A DNA stretch of 64,000 nucleotides from an uncultured Lachnospiraceae bacterium. Lineage in GTDB: Bacteria; Bacillota; Clostridia; Lachnospirales; Lachnospiraceae. Of the stretch, positions 54,588 through 63,434 are shown piece by piece; the stretch's first letter is position 1; every line of letters starts with the position of its first letter. The stretch spans positions 32,807 to 96,806 of the forward strand of contig CAMUMG010000011.1 of assembly GCA_947089905.1 (NCBI GenBank), read 5' to 3'. The translations under genes were made by a program, and so were the position numbers. The notes beneath the pieces were generated by a model that saw only the letters and a program-made list of their open reading frames with translations, had not been told where the DNA came from and made no database searches.

Positions 54588-55352
54588 ATGGCAAGACCGA
54601 TTAAAGCGGGACTTGACTACTTTCCTTTAGATTGCCAGTTAGATGATAAATTTGAATTGATTGAAGCAGAATATGGACTGACAGGGTTTGGTGTAGTCGT
54701 TAAACTGTTCCAAAAAATATATGGGCAGAATGGTTACTACATTGAATGGACAAGTGAGGTTGCACTTTTGTTCGCCAAGCGGATTGGACTGGGTGGAAGT
54801 GTCGTTTCGGAAATAGTGGAGGCTTCAATCAGAAGAGGTATATTTGATAGACAACTTTTTGAAAGGTATAGTATTCTCACATCATCAGGAATACAAAAAA
54901 GATACCTAGAAGCAGTCAGCCGCAGAAAAAGTTGTGAAATCAAAAAAGAGTACCTCTTAGTTAAGTGTACCCAAAATAAAATTAATGTTGACAATAATAG
55001 AATTAATGTTGACAATAATTCCGAAAATGACAGCAATAATACACAAAGTAAAGTAAAGGAAAGTAGAGTAAAGGAAAGTAGAGTAAAGGAAAGTAAAAGG
55101 GAAAAAACTCTCACGCCCGAAGACAAACAAAAACTATATCAAAAATACGGTTCAGAGCTAACCGAAGAATATATAAAACGCACCACACAATATCATTGTT
55201 GCGATTATGAAACAATCGAAAAATGGATTGAGGAAGATAAAGAAAAGAAACAGAATAATCAAAAGAAGAATCGATTTAATGATTTCCCACAGAGGCAGTA
55301 TACACAAGAGGAAATGATAAAATTAGAACGCATACTCTTGGACAAAAAGTAG
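54588..55352 (+). CDS. DUF4373-like replisome organiser, in an unusual late location
   Basis: About 254 residues from ATG 54588 (GTGGAGG). N-terminal DUF4373/Lin1244-type winged helix (AGLDYFPLDCQLDDKFELIE, YGLTGFGVVVKLFQKIYG), then low-complexity repeats: a 15-base unit three times gives KVKESRVKESRVKES, and another repeat gives INVDNN twice. C-terminus acidic to basic. Such proteins start phage replication, yet this gene lies in the tail region, 38 kb from the other replication-type gene. Confidence 0.75.
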   Translation: MARPIKAGLDYFPLDCQLDDKFELIEAEYGLTGFGVVVKLFQKIYGQNGYYIEWTSEVALLFAKRIGLGGSVVSEIVEASIRRGIFDRQLFERYSILTSSGIQKRYLEAVSRRKSCEIKKEYLLVKCTQNKINVDNNRINVDNNSENDSNNTQSKVKESRVKESRVKESKREKTLTPEDKQKLYQKYGSELTEEYIKRTTQYHCCDYETIEKWIEEDKEKKQNNQKKNRFNDFPQRQYTQEEMIKLERILLDKK

Positions 55353-55365
55353 AGGAGTGGATCGT

Positions 55366-55485
55366 ATGTTAAAACTTTTACTGTACCTGATGTTTTTCCC
55401 TTTTATCATTATTGGAAAAGTACTAGGATGGATAATAAACTTAATTAATATGCTTGTTGTATTTTCATGGTTTGATAAAAAATAG
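55366..55485 (+). CDS. Small membrane peptide
   Basis: 39 residues, nearly all hydrophobic (LLLYLMFFPFIIIGKVLGWI) with a short KK tail, behind GAGGAGTGG. One or two membrane helices. Unknown. Confidence 0.55.
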   Translation: MLKLLLYLMFFPFIIIGKVLGWIINLINMLVVFSWFDKK

Positions 55486-55511
55486 AAAATAAAATAAATG
55501 AGGTAAAGAAA

Positions 55512-55538
55512 GAGCCTACTTTTTGTAGGTTCTTTTTT
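55512..55538 (+). terminator. Rho-independent terminator
   Basis: GAGCCTAC pairs with GTAGGTTC around five T, then six T. It closes the accessory island before the distal tail gene. Confidence 0.85.
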
Positions 55539-55562
55539 GTTACCTTTTTAGGAGGTGATGTG

Positions 55563-56006
55563 GTGACAACTCCATTGAAAAAGTATAGCAATTATAGTGG
55601 ATGGCTAGTTAAAATTGGAGATTACACCATACCAACAGATAGGTTTATACGAGCAGATAGTTATAAGGCTTATGCAAATATGCAAGACCTCGACCCGTGG
55701 ACAGATGCAGATGGATACTTACATAGAAATGCAGTTAAGCTAAAAGCATTAAAGGTAGAATTTGAAACTCCTGCAATGCTAACAGATGAAGATTTTGCAG
55801 AATTTATGTACAATATAGACCAAAATATTACAAATATAGATGCAAATGAATGTTATATAACAGCATTTATTCCACGATACAACAAATATTTTACACAGAA
55901 GGGATATTTAGTAGATATTGATCCACAAATATACGGAAATTATGAAAACACATTGCATTATAACGCTATAAGAATCGCATTTGTAGGGGGTGTATACGAT
56001 GGTTGA
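55563..56006 (+). CDS. Distal tail protein (Dit-like, DUF6711)
   Basis: About 147 residues. GTG 55563 (or adjacent GTG 55560) follows TTAGGAGG. YSGWLVKIGDYTIPTDRFIR and a compact beta-rich layout fit the small distal tail proteins of Clostridia siphoviruses. It forms the tail-tip hub next to the tail-associated protein, whose start it overlaps. Confidence 0.75.
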   Translation: MTTPLKKYSNYSGWLVKIGDYTIPTDRFIRADSYKAYANMQDLDPWTDADGYLHRNAVKLKALKVEFETPAMLTDEDFAEFMYNIDQNITNIDANECYITAFIPRYNKYFTQKGYLVDIDPQIYGNYENTLHYNAIRIAFVGGVYDG

Positions 56007-58261
56007 CTATAAATATAAAGACCTGTATAAAAAACCTCATATCGATAAACAGATTAAAATTGCGGCGGATGATGGAACGGTAACATTTACAAATGAAGAT
56101 ATCCATTGGGAAGAGTTTGAATTAGAAGAAAGTCTTTGTTCAGAATCAGAACTCCAATTTGGATTATGTGAAGCAAGTATTTTAAGTTTCAAGATTTCCA
56201 ATGTGTTTATTCCTTTAACTGGAAAAAGATTAACTGTAACAGAAACGTTAGAAGGCAATATAGATACACCTTTTCAGTTTGGAAAATATAAAGTATTTTC
56301 TGATGTTCCAACTGCGGACAGAAGATATCGAAATGTAACGGCATATGATGCTATGTATGATATTATTTATGCTGAGATGTCTGATTGGTACAATAAGCTG
56401 CTGCCAAATAAGCAAAGTCAAACTACTATGAAACAATTTCGAACAAGTTTTATCCATTATTTTGGCTTAGAGGAAAAAGAGATTACTTTAATCAACGATG
56501 ATATAATAGTTGAAAAAACGATTGAACCAGAACAGTTAAGCGGAAAAGATATTATTACTTCCATTTGCGAAATAAACGGCTGTTTCGGACATATTGGAAG
56601 AGATGGAAAGTTCCATTACATTTATTTGCCACAAGATATGATGGGATTGTATCCAAGTAATACTCTATTTCCAGACCATGCACCAGATTATTTGCCGCAA
56701 TCAGAAACAGGGCATTTGTATCCGCAAGATCCAAAGTCAGAAAAAATAGGAACTGGAACATATATCGGTTGTCAGTATGAGGATTTTATCTGCAAAAGAA
56801 TAAACAAAATCCAAATCAGGCAGGAGGAAAACGATATTGGGGCAGTTTATCCTGAAACACAACTAAATACAAAAGAGAACTGCTATATCATAGAGGATAA
56901 TTTTCTTGTATATGGAAAGTCAGCAGTCCAATTAAAAGAGATTGCCAAAAGGTTGTTAGATAAAATTACAAATATTGTTTATCGACCAGCAAATGTAGAG
57001 GCAGTCGGAAATCCATGTTTTGAGGTTGGAGATGCAATAAGACTGTCAACAAAATACGAGTTGATAGAAACTTATATTTTGCAAAGAACTTTAAAGGGGA
57101 TTCAGGCGAAACGGGATACTTACAAGGCATCAGGGGCTGAAAGATATGCGGAAAACGTAAATTCTATTAGTAAATCTATTATACAACTAAAGGGTAAGAC
57201 AAATACACTCACCAGAAATGTAGATGAAACAAAGTCAGAGATAAAAGATGTAGAATCTGAATTAACAAGTACAATTTCCCAAACCGCCAGCCAGATAAGA
57301 GCTGAAATTACAGATACAGCAAATGGACTGCAATCAAAAATTACACAAAATGCAAATAGCATCACTGCCGAAGTTACAAGAGCAACAGCAGCCGAAGGTA
57401 CGTTGTCAAGTAGAATCACTATCAACGCAGACTCTATTACAAGTGAGGTTACGAGAGCTACGACAGCAGAGGGGAATTTGTAGGGTACAAATAAATGCAG
57501 ATTCTATCACAAGCGAAGTCACAAGAGCAAAAGATGCAGAATCAACCTTATCAAGCTCTATTACTCAAACAGCTACCCAAATTCGAGCTGAAGTAAAAGA
57601 TACAAAAGAAGGCTTACAGTCTTCTATTACGCAGAACGCAAATAGCATTACTGCTGAGGTAACAAGAGCAAAGGGTGCAGAAGGAAGTTTATCAAGCAGA
57701 ATCACTGTAAATGAAAATGGAATCTCTACTAAAGTAACAAAAGGAAATGTAGTTTCGGAGATTAACCAGAGTGCAGAAGCGATTGTGTTATCAGCCGGTC
57801 GGCTTATAGTAGAATCCGGGAACTTTCAAATTGATCATGCAGGAAATGTTTCAATGACTGGAAAAATCAATGCAACAAGTGGAAAAATTGCAGGATTTAC
57901 GATAGAGGGAAATAGACTTGTCAATGACAGTGGAGGAGGAACAAATATATGGCACGACTTAATAGAAACTACTGTAGTTAGGACAAGGGATATGCGAGTA
58001 GGAAGTGTTACGCCAGAAGAAGGAAGTAATAGTATGACTATCGGAAAAAATAGTAGTACAGATATCGATATGTGGGGAAGGGTATATTTTAATGGCTCTG
58101 TTACAATATCAGGAAATAATATGAGCAGTTGGATGAGTACAGTAGAAACAAAATTAAGCAACATAGAAACAGAAATCGGTTCAATAAGATCATCAATTTC
58201 ATCACTAAGCTCATCGATATCATCATTAAATTCAAGAGTGTCGGCTTTAGAAAGTAAATAA
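55999..58261 (+). pseudogene. Tail-associated/minor structural protein (Tal-like), frameshifted
   Basis: ATG 55999 opens 495 residues to a TAG at 57483: a gp27-like hub (1-370) and then repeats of the type ITQNANSITAEVTRATAAEG. Directly after, another frame continues the same repeats (INADSITSEVTRAKDAESTL) to 58261, ending in a collagen-like/coiled tip. Comparison of repeat units shows a 5-base gap after TTG (near 57481). Full length would be about 755 residues. The hub part may still fold alone. Confidence 0.85.
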
Positions 58262-58285
58262 TTTTCAAATAAGGAGAGGAATAAT

Positions 58286-58558
58286 ATGCTAACAAATTTT
58301 AATCAAACATTAACAATCAATGCTTCATCCGTTATTACAACTGCATCTGGAGAAACAAAAACGATTGCTTATTTAAGCGCAAGCATCAGAAATCCGGGAG
58401 AATTTAACGTCAATAGATCTGTTCCAAATATGGATGATTTAGAACAAAATTTAGAAACAGCAACCGAAGATTTTAATGAATTCCAAGAAAAGGTATTGCA
58501 AATTTCAAGACAGTATAGGGAGGCAGAAAGTTATGGACTTAGAAATCAGAATATTTGA
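58286..58558 (+). CDS. Tail-tip associated small protein
   Basis: 90 residues with NFNQTLTINASSVITTASGE and a C-terminal helix, behind AAGGAGAGG. Found between the Tal gene and fibre genes; likely a baseplate component. Confidence 0.55.
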   Translation: MLTNFNQTLTINASSVITTASGETKTIAYLSASIRNPGEFNVNRSVPNMDDLEQNLETATEDFNEFQEKVLQISRQYREAESYGLRNQNI

Positions 58559-58724
58559 AGAAGAATTGATTACTTTTATTAATAATTCTCCGCTTCCAAT
58601 AGAAATTAAAAGATTGTGCTTATTAGAAATATATAAACAAACCGAATTAACAGCGCAACAAGTAATAAATCGGCAATCACAAGAACAGGAACAAAAGAAA
58701 GAGCAGGTGGTTATGAGTGAATAA
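58533..58724 (+). CDS. Small hypothetical tail-region protein
   Basis: 63 residues from ATG 58533 (AGGGAGG), helical, Gln/Glu-rich at the end. Overlaps the previous gene by 26 bases and the next by 8. Confidence 0.6.
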   Translation: MDLEIRIFEEELITFINNSPLPIEIKRLCLLEIYKQTELTAQQVINRQSQEQEQKKEQVVMSE

Positions 58725-59844
58725 AGCGTATAGCCGGACTGTTTGGGAGGACTATCCAAGTGTAAATAGTCCAGTAAATCAAGTAAATCTAAACAATATC
58801 GAAAAAGGCGTAGATGAAATTGACAATCGAGTAGTTACGCTTGACACAACAAAGGCAAATAAAACAGAGATTGCACCGCTCATTAAGGAAATTTCTTTTG
58901 ATGAAAGCAATGGTATTTTTACCATTACAAGAAAAGATGGTTCAAAATTTACGATTGATACAAAGATGGAAAAAATTGCGGTCAATTTTACTTATAATCC
59001 AACGACACAGCAGATTATTTTAACTTTGATTGATGGGACAAAACAATATATTGATCTATCAGCACTCATCACAGAGTATGAATTTTCAGATACCGATACG
59101 GTGTCTTTTTTTATTGCACCTGACGGAAAAGTTTCTGCGAGTGTCAAAGAAGGAAGTATTGAAGAAAAGCATTTGAGACCTAATTATCTTGCAGAAATTA
59201 AAGTAGAGGTTGCAAAAGCACAAGCAAGCCAACAAGCCGCAGCGACATCAGAGGCTAATGCCGCTGCAAGTGCTACAACCGCATCCGAAAGTGAAACTAA
59301 TGCAAAAAAATCAGAACAGGCAGCCACAACATCAGCAAGTACAGCAACGACAAAAGCAGGAGAAGCATCAAATAGTGCAATTTCAGCATCTAATTCAGCT
59401 TCTATGGCAACGACAAAGGCAGGGGAGGCAGCCGCAAGTGCTACAGCCGCAGCGACATCAGAAACTAACGCCGCTGCAAGTGCTACAACCGCTAATTCTA
59501 GTGCAGAGAGTGCTTTAAATTCTGCGGGAGAAGCAACGACAAAAGCAGAAGAAGCAGCAAATAGTGCTACATTATCTAAAAGTTGGGCAGTTGGAGATAC
59601 AGGAATAAGACAAGGAGAAGATACCGATAACTCAAAATATTATAGTCAACTGTCAAAGCAATACAAAGAACAATCATCGCAAAGTGCTGAATCGGCACAA
59701 GATGCCCTAGAGCAGATAAATAAAAAGACAGAGCTTGCAACCTTTGACATAGACGATGACGGGAATCTTATTTACACAGATAACAGTCCTTATATATTTA
59801 CAGTAGATGATAATGGAAATCTTAATTGGGAGGTGGCAGCATAA
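58717..59844 (+). CDS. Tail fibre / baseplate upper-type protein with Ala-Thr-Ser repeats
   Basis: 375 residues, GTG start behind AGCAGGTGG. N-terminal attachment region with repeated beta units (VNFTYNPTTQQIILTLIDGT), then a long Ala/Ser/Thr repeat zone (about 165-295, ATTKAGEA units) likely forming a triple-stranded rod, and a short C-terminal knob. Structural tail fibre. Confidence 0.75.
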   Translation: MNKAYSRTVWEDYPSVNSPVNQVNLNNIEKGVDEIDNRVVTLDTTKANKTEIAPLIKEISFDESNGIFTITRKDGSKFTIDTKMEKIAVNFTYNPTTQQIILTLIDGTKQYIDLSALITEYEFSDTDTVSFFIAPDGKVSASVKEGSIEEKHLRPNYLAEIKVEVAKAQASQQAAATSEANAAASATTASESETNAKKSEQAATTSASTATTKAGEASNSAISASNSASMATTKAGEAAASATAAATSETNAAASATTANSSAESALNSAGEATTKAEEAANSATLSKSWAVGDTGIRQGEDTDNSKYYSQLSKQYKEQSSQSAESAQDALEQINKKTELATFDIDDDGNLIYTDNSPYIFTVDDNGNLNWEVAA

Positions 59845-62105
59845 TGGCGATAGCAGGGCGTGTAGCGATTGTGCCAAAAGGAAACTGGAATAATGAAACA
59901 GTATATAAAAAGTTAGATGCTGTTAGTTATGCTTACAATTTGTATATTGCAAAAAAGGAATCTATTAACATCGAACCAACAGATACAGAATATTGGATGT
60001 TAGCCTTAGAAAACATATCCGCAGATTTAATTGAAAATCTACGAAACGACGTAGACAATATTACAAATGGTATAACAAAAGTAGGAGATGCAGACACACT
60101 TGATGGATTACATAGTGATGATTTTAGACACAGTAAATTTAAAGAATTACCAAACGGGACAAGTATATTAGATTATGTACTTAATGATGATAATGTCCCA
60201 AGTCTTAGTAATTTAGCTTTTCGAATTTTTAATTCGAGCACAAGTCCTATATCTGGAAGTAATGATTATGTCTATGATGTCTATAAGCTTACAAATAGTT
60301 TTATAAGAATTATAGCATATGATATGCTGACTAATAACATTTATATGATAAGTCGTAAAGATACATGGGGAAATTGGAGAAATATTTTTAATGCTAATTT
60401 AATTGATGGATTACCAGTTACAGATTTGTTTCGGCGATATGATTTAAACCAAATTAACATAGATAATACCCCCGGATGTTGGTCAACCGATGTATCCGTT
60501 AATGATGGTTCAAAGGGGACACTCCCGCCGGATGTTGCTTGGTGTAGTGTTAGGCAATATGTATCGCAAGGGGAACACTTTTTCGCACAGATAGGACAGG
60601 ATTTTAACCATGTAAAGCTTTTCTACAGAAATCGTTATCTCCCTACTGGAACTTGGTCAGAATGGAAATTTGTAGGGGATGGAGGAAACGCAAAAACACT
60701 AGATGGGATTGGGACAAGTGGGTTTTTAAGACGATATGTCCATCCGACTGGAACAAGTGCGAATAAAGCAGTTCAGACAGGATACCATACTTGTGTAGGA
60801 TGGACAGGTATCCCGTCTGAAGCGGTAATAAATGATACACAGGGAACGATTATTACAATAAACTATAATGGACTAGGCGGAACAATCGGAACAGATAACT
60901 TATGGTTAAAGCAGCAATTTATTAGTCCGCATGGAATGGGAACTTGGACAAGATATGTGTATACAACGGTTGTTGGTGAATGGGTTAAGGATGTAACGCA
61001 AACAATGGTATCTAGTTTAGCACATACTAATTTTTATACCTATACACAAAATACAAACTTAAATACCCTTTTAGCTCCAGGATGTTATCAGTTAGCATCG
61101 TCTAGTCATGCTCTATCGATTTTAAATTTTCCTTTAGGAGGGGTAGGTGGTATTTTAAGAGTAGAGGGAAATGGAAATGTCAGAACGCAAACCTTTTACG
61201 CCTTTGCTGGAAAAAGTAATTTTGTCCGCGTGTTTTATCGGCATTATTTCAAAAATACGGAAACGGGCGAAGTTTACTGGTCAGAATGGGATGAAAAGAT
61301 TAGTTCGCAGAATGTTTCTAACCCTAATTTATTAGACAATCCTGATTTTAGGATTAATCAAAGAGGGCAAAGTTCTTATACTGCTTCTGCTCAATATACA
61401 GTAGATAGATGGTTACATAATACAGTAGAGGGATTTAGAGTTTATCCTCAAGCAGATGGTGGGATTAATTTGAATGCTATGTTAGTACCTGATGATACAG
61501 CGAAAGCTACATTCATTCAATATATCGAGAATTATAAAAAATTACTTGGAAAAACGATTACTATAAGTTGTAAATTAAAAGATGACAGTAAGATTTATAC
61601 AAAAGAGGTTGTGATTCCTACTAGTGCAGGAAGTACAAAAGCACTTAATATTCATTATTATCAAAACAATCTTGACGTATTTTTGTATCATAATGGATCG
61701 AATCGATTGGCTTTTAATATTAGAATAAATGAGGCAGATCTTTACAAAACAATAATTTTTGAATGGGTAAAACTAGAATTAGGTTCTTGTTTTACCCCAT
61801 TTGTTCCTCCTAATCCAGCAGAAGAATTAATCAAATGTCAACGATACTACGAACGTAGTGATACAATATGTGGACTTATTTTTACTGGTGATAAGGCTTT
61901 CGCAGGTTCACAGTTTAAAGTAGAAAAACGACTGATTCCTACTGTAAAAGTAACCGCAAATCTAGTTGGAGAAACAGCGAATTTCAACGTTAAGGAAGTA
62001 GGATATCCTACAGCAAAAGGATTTACTTATGCGGTAAGTGAAAGAAGTTTTCCTACTTTATCGCCTATTTATTATACTTATGAAGCAGATGCAGAGATTT
62101 ATTAG
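59844..62105 (+). CDS. Receptor-binding tail fibre with knob domains
   Basis: About 753 residues from ATG 59844, overlapping the previous stop (TAATG) behind GGGAGG. Modular fibre: N-terminal AIVPKGNWNNETVYKKLDAV module, then pyocin-knob-like repeats (DTWGNWRNIFNA, NRYLPTGTWSEWKF) and a C-terminal carbohydrate-binding-like domain (from about 495, NPDFRINQRGQSSYT). Probably determines host recognition. Confidence 0.75.
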   Translation: MAIAGRVAIVPKGNWNNETVYKKLDAVSYAYNLYIAKKESINIEPTDTEYWMLALENISADLIENLRNDVDNITNGITKVGDADTLDGLHSDDFRHSKFKELPNGTSILDYVLNDDNVPSLSNLAFRIFNSSTSPISGSNDYVYDVYKLTNSFIRIIAYDMLTNNIYMISRKDTWGNWRNIFNANLIDGLPVTDLFRRYDLNQINIDNTPGCWSTDVSVNDGSKGTLPPDVAWCSVRQYVSQGEHFFAQIGQDFNHVKLFYRNRYLPTGTWSEWKFVGDGGNAKTLDGIGTSGFLRRYVHPTGTSANKAVQTGYHTCVGWTGIPSEAVINDTQGTIITINYNGLGGTIGTDNLWLKQQFISPHGMGTWTRYVYTTVVGEWVKDVTQTMVSSLAHTNFYTYTQNTNLNTLLAPGCYQLASSSHALSILNFPLGGVGGILRVEGNGNVRTQTFYAFAGKSNFVRVFYRHYFKNTETGEVYWSEWDEKISSQNVSNPNLLDNPDFRINQRGQSSYTASAQYTVDRWLHNTVEGFRVYPQADGGINLNAMLVPDDTAKATFIQYIENYKKLLGKTITISCKLKDDSKIYTKEVVIPTSAGSTKALNIHYYQNNLDVFLYHNGSNRLAFNIRINEADLYKTIIFEWVKLELGSCFTPFVPPNPAEELIKCQRYYERSDTICGLIFTGDKAFAGSQFKVEKRLIPTVKVTANLVGETANFNVKEVGYPTAKGFTYAVSERSFPTLSPIYYTYEADAEIY

Positions 62106-62119
62106 AAGGAGGAATTGTA

Positions 62120-62440
62120 ATGGAAGAAGAAATCTTAGAAGAAAGTTTCAATGAAGAAGAACAAATTTTACATACTCCGGAAAGTACAAAATATTCTGTT
62201 TATGCGAGAACAGATGAAAATAACAGAGTAGTAAAAGTGTTTTCTAACTGCTTCGAGCAGCCACAAGAGGGAGATATTTTAATCAAATCCGGTTCGGGCG
62301 ATGAATTTGTGCACGTTGGTTATTATCAACTATTAACTGGTGATTTTGTACATGGTTATAAGATTCAGGATGGTAAAATGTTGAAATGTAGTGCCGAAGA
62401 ATTGGAAGAGGAAAGAGCTTTCAAGCAAAACAAGAACTGA
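62120..62440 (+). CDS. Small tail-end protein
   Basis: 106 residues, acidic start, with VYARTDENNRVVKVFSNCFE; similar short proteins follow fibre genes in other prophages and may act in fibre assembly. AAGGAGGA before ATG. Confidence 0.6.
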   Translation: MEEEILEESFNEEEQILHTPESTKYSVYARTDENNRVVKVFSNCFEQPQEGDILIKSGSGDEFVHVGYYQLLTGDFVHGYKIQDGKMLKCSAEELEEERAFKQNKN

Positions 62441-62447
62441 TTTTAGA

Positions 62448-62476
62448 TTGCGAAATTTGGAATATTGTGTTATAGT
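62448..62476 (+). promoter_or_regulatory. Toxin promoter of type I module
   Basis: TTGCGA (62448-62453), 17 bases, TATAGT (62471-62476). The leader contains CCTCCCT and AGAGGGGGG, which can pair and hide the ribosome site. Confidence 0.75.
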
Positions 62477-62536
62477 GAAAGAAGGATATCGTGTTACAAG
62501 GTGGAAGCCTCCCTAATAAAGAGGGGGGTGGTGCAA

Positions 62537-62635
62537 ATGAGCATATATGAAACAATATCTTTCATGATAGGTTTTGGAATGTTCGTGCTTGTACTTCTTG
62601 CCTACATAGACAGTAGGAACAACAAGCAAAAATAA
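62537..62635 (+). CDS. Holin-like type I toxin peptide
   Basis: 32 residues, MSIYETISFMIGFGMFVLVL then LAYIDSRNNKQK: the conserved pattern of the putative holin-like toxin family (Hol-Tox), one transmembrane helix with a charged tail. GGGGGGTGGTG ribosome site within a hairpin. Expected to depolarise the host membrane if its antisense RNA is lost. Confidence 0.85.
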   Translation: MSIYETISFMIGFGMFVLVLLAYIDSRNNKQK

Positions 62636-62636
62636 A

Positions 62637-62675
62637 TAAGCCTACCTTGTTTCTTGGCGGATTCAGGTAAGCTTA
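62637..62675. terminator. Shared bidirectional terminator of toxin and antitoxin
   Basis: TAAGCCTACCT pairs with AGGTAAGCTTA (one mismatch) around an 17-base loop with CTTGGCGG. T-rich flanks on both strands (TTATTATAT and, on the minus strand, TTTATTTTTG). It can end both converging transcripts. Confidence 0.75.
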
Positions 62676-62762
62676 TTATATAAGCATATTGGGGAAGCCA
62701 ACCACTTTGTGGGCGGTATCCTTTGTTACTTTCACTATATCATAATTTCATTGGAAATGCAA
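62637..62762 (-). ncRNA. Antisense antitoxin RNA with promoter
   Basis: On the minus strand TTGCAT (62757-62762), 17 bases and TATAGT (62734-62739) form a promoter like that of the toxin. The RNA would run leftward to the shared terminator. Its 5' part (AAAGGATACCG, ACAAAGTGG, GCTTCC) matches the toxin leader (AAGGATATCG, ACAAGGTGG, AGCCTCC), the arrangement of direct repeats in par/Fst-type systems. Confidence 0.7.
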
Positions 62763-62823
62763 GTAAGAGAGTGTCAAAAGATTGATGCTCTCTTTTTTAT
62801 GTGTAGGGAAGGAGGAAAATCTT

Positions 62824-63156
62824 ATGGATACACCCATTACGAGGGCAGAACATGAAGAGTTTCGTCGGAGGATGGAAGCAGAAAATAAAAGATTAGCAGA
62901 TGAAGATAAACGACAGAATCGTCGAATTGAAAAGCTCGAAGAAAATGTATTGCAAATTGGGGAATTGACCACATCGGTGGAAAAGTTGGCGTCTAGTATG
63001 GAAAGTATGTTAAAAGAACAAGAGAAACAGGGAAAACGGCTAGAAGAATTAGAAGATCGTGATGGGGAGATGTGGAGAAAAGTGATGGGTTATATCCTAT
63101 CAGCACTCATTGGAGGGATTGTTGTATTTTTATTAGCTGCAATCGGTTTGAAATAA
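62824..63156 (+). CDS. XhlA-like holin-associated membrane protein (copy 2)
   Basis: 110 residues from ATG 62824 (GGAAGGAGG). Coiled coil (PITRAEHEEFRRRMEAENKR) and a C-terminal membrane helix (GYILSALIGGIVVFLLAAIG). A paralogue of the protein at 31060, but here in the normal lysis cassette. Confidence 0.85.
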   Translation: MDTPITRAEHEEFRRRMEAENKRLADEDKRQNRRIEKLEENVLQIGELTTSVEKLASSMESMLKEQEKQGKRLEELEDRDGEMWRKVMGYILSALIGGIVVFLLAAIGLK

Positions 63157-63171
63157 GAAAGGGGAAAGAGA

Positions 63172-63372
63172 ATGAAGAAAAAAACAATAGTATGGCTAAA
63201 AGCGGCAGGGATTCGAGCATTGAAAACGTGCTGTCAGACAGCGATTGCCACAATCGGCACAGCGGCAGCGATCGGAGAAGTCAACTGGATTATGGTAGCA
63301 TCTGCATCTGGACTAGCAGGAACTTTGTCTATCTTAACAAGTATTGCAGGACTTCCAGAAGTAAAAGAATAA
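63172..63372 (+). CDS. Phage holin (copy 2)
   Basis: 66 residues, two hydrophobic segments ([17 protein letters not shown] and [20 protein letters not shown]) between charged ends, r1t-type. Stands between XhlA and endolysin genes. Makes membrane lesions that release or activate the endolysin. Confidence 0.8.
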   Translation: MKKKTIVWLKAAGIRALKTCCQTAIATIGTAAAIGEVNWIMVASASGLAGTLSILTSIAGLPEVKE

Positions 63373-63383
63373 TCAAATATAAT

Positions 63384-63416
63384 GACAAAGAGGGTGCTTT
63401 CGGCACTCTCTTTGTC
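63384..63416 (+). terminator. Hairpin between holin and endolysin genes
   Basis: GACAAAGAG plus TGC pair with GCA plus CTCTTTGTC around TTTCG; T-rich 3' arm. A partial terminator that may lower endolysin expression. Confidence 0.7.
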
Positions 63417-63434
63417 TATGGGAAGGAGAAGCAA

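Noticed and set aside
54737..55126. Minus-strand open frame opposite the DUF4373-like gene
   Set aside because: Created by the 15-base coding repeats; no start signals.
57323..57484. Independent start for the second half of the tail-associated protein
   Set aside because: Upstream of about 57484 that frame encodes unrelated residues; the repeats show it is a continuation after a deletion.
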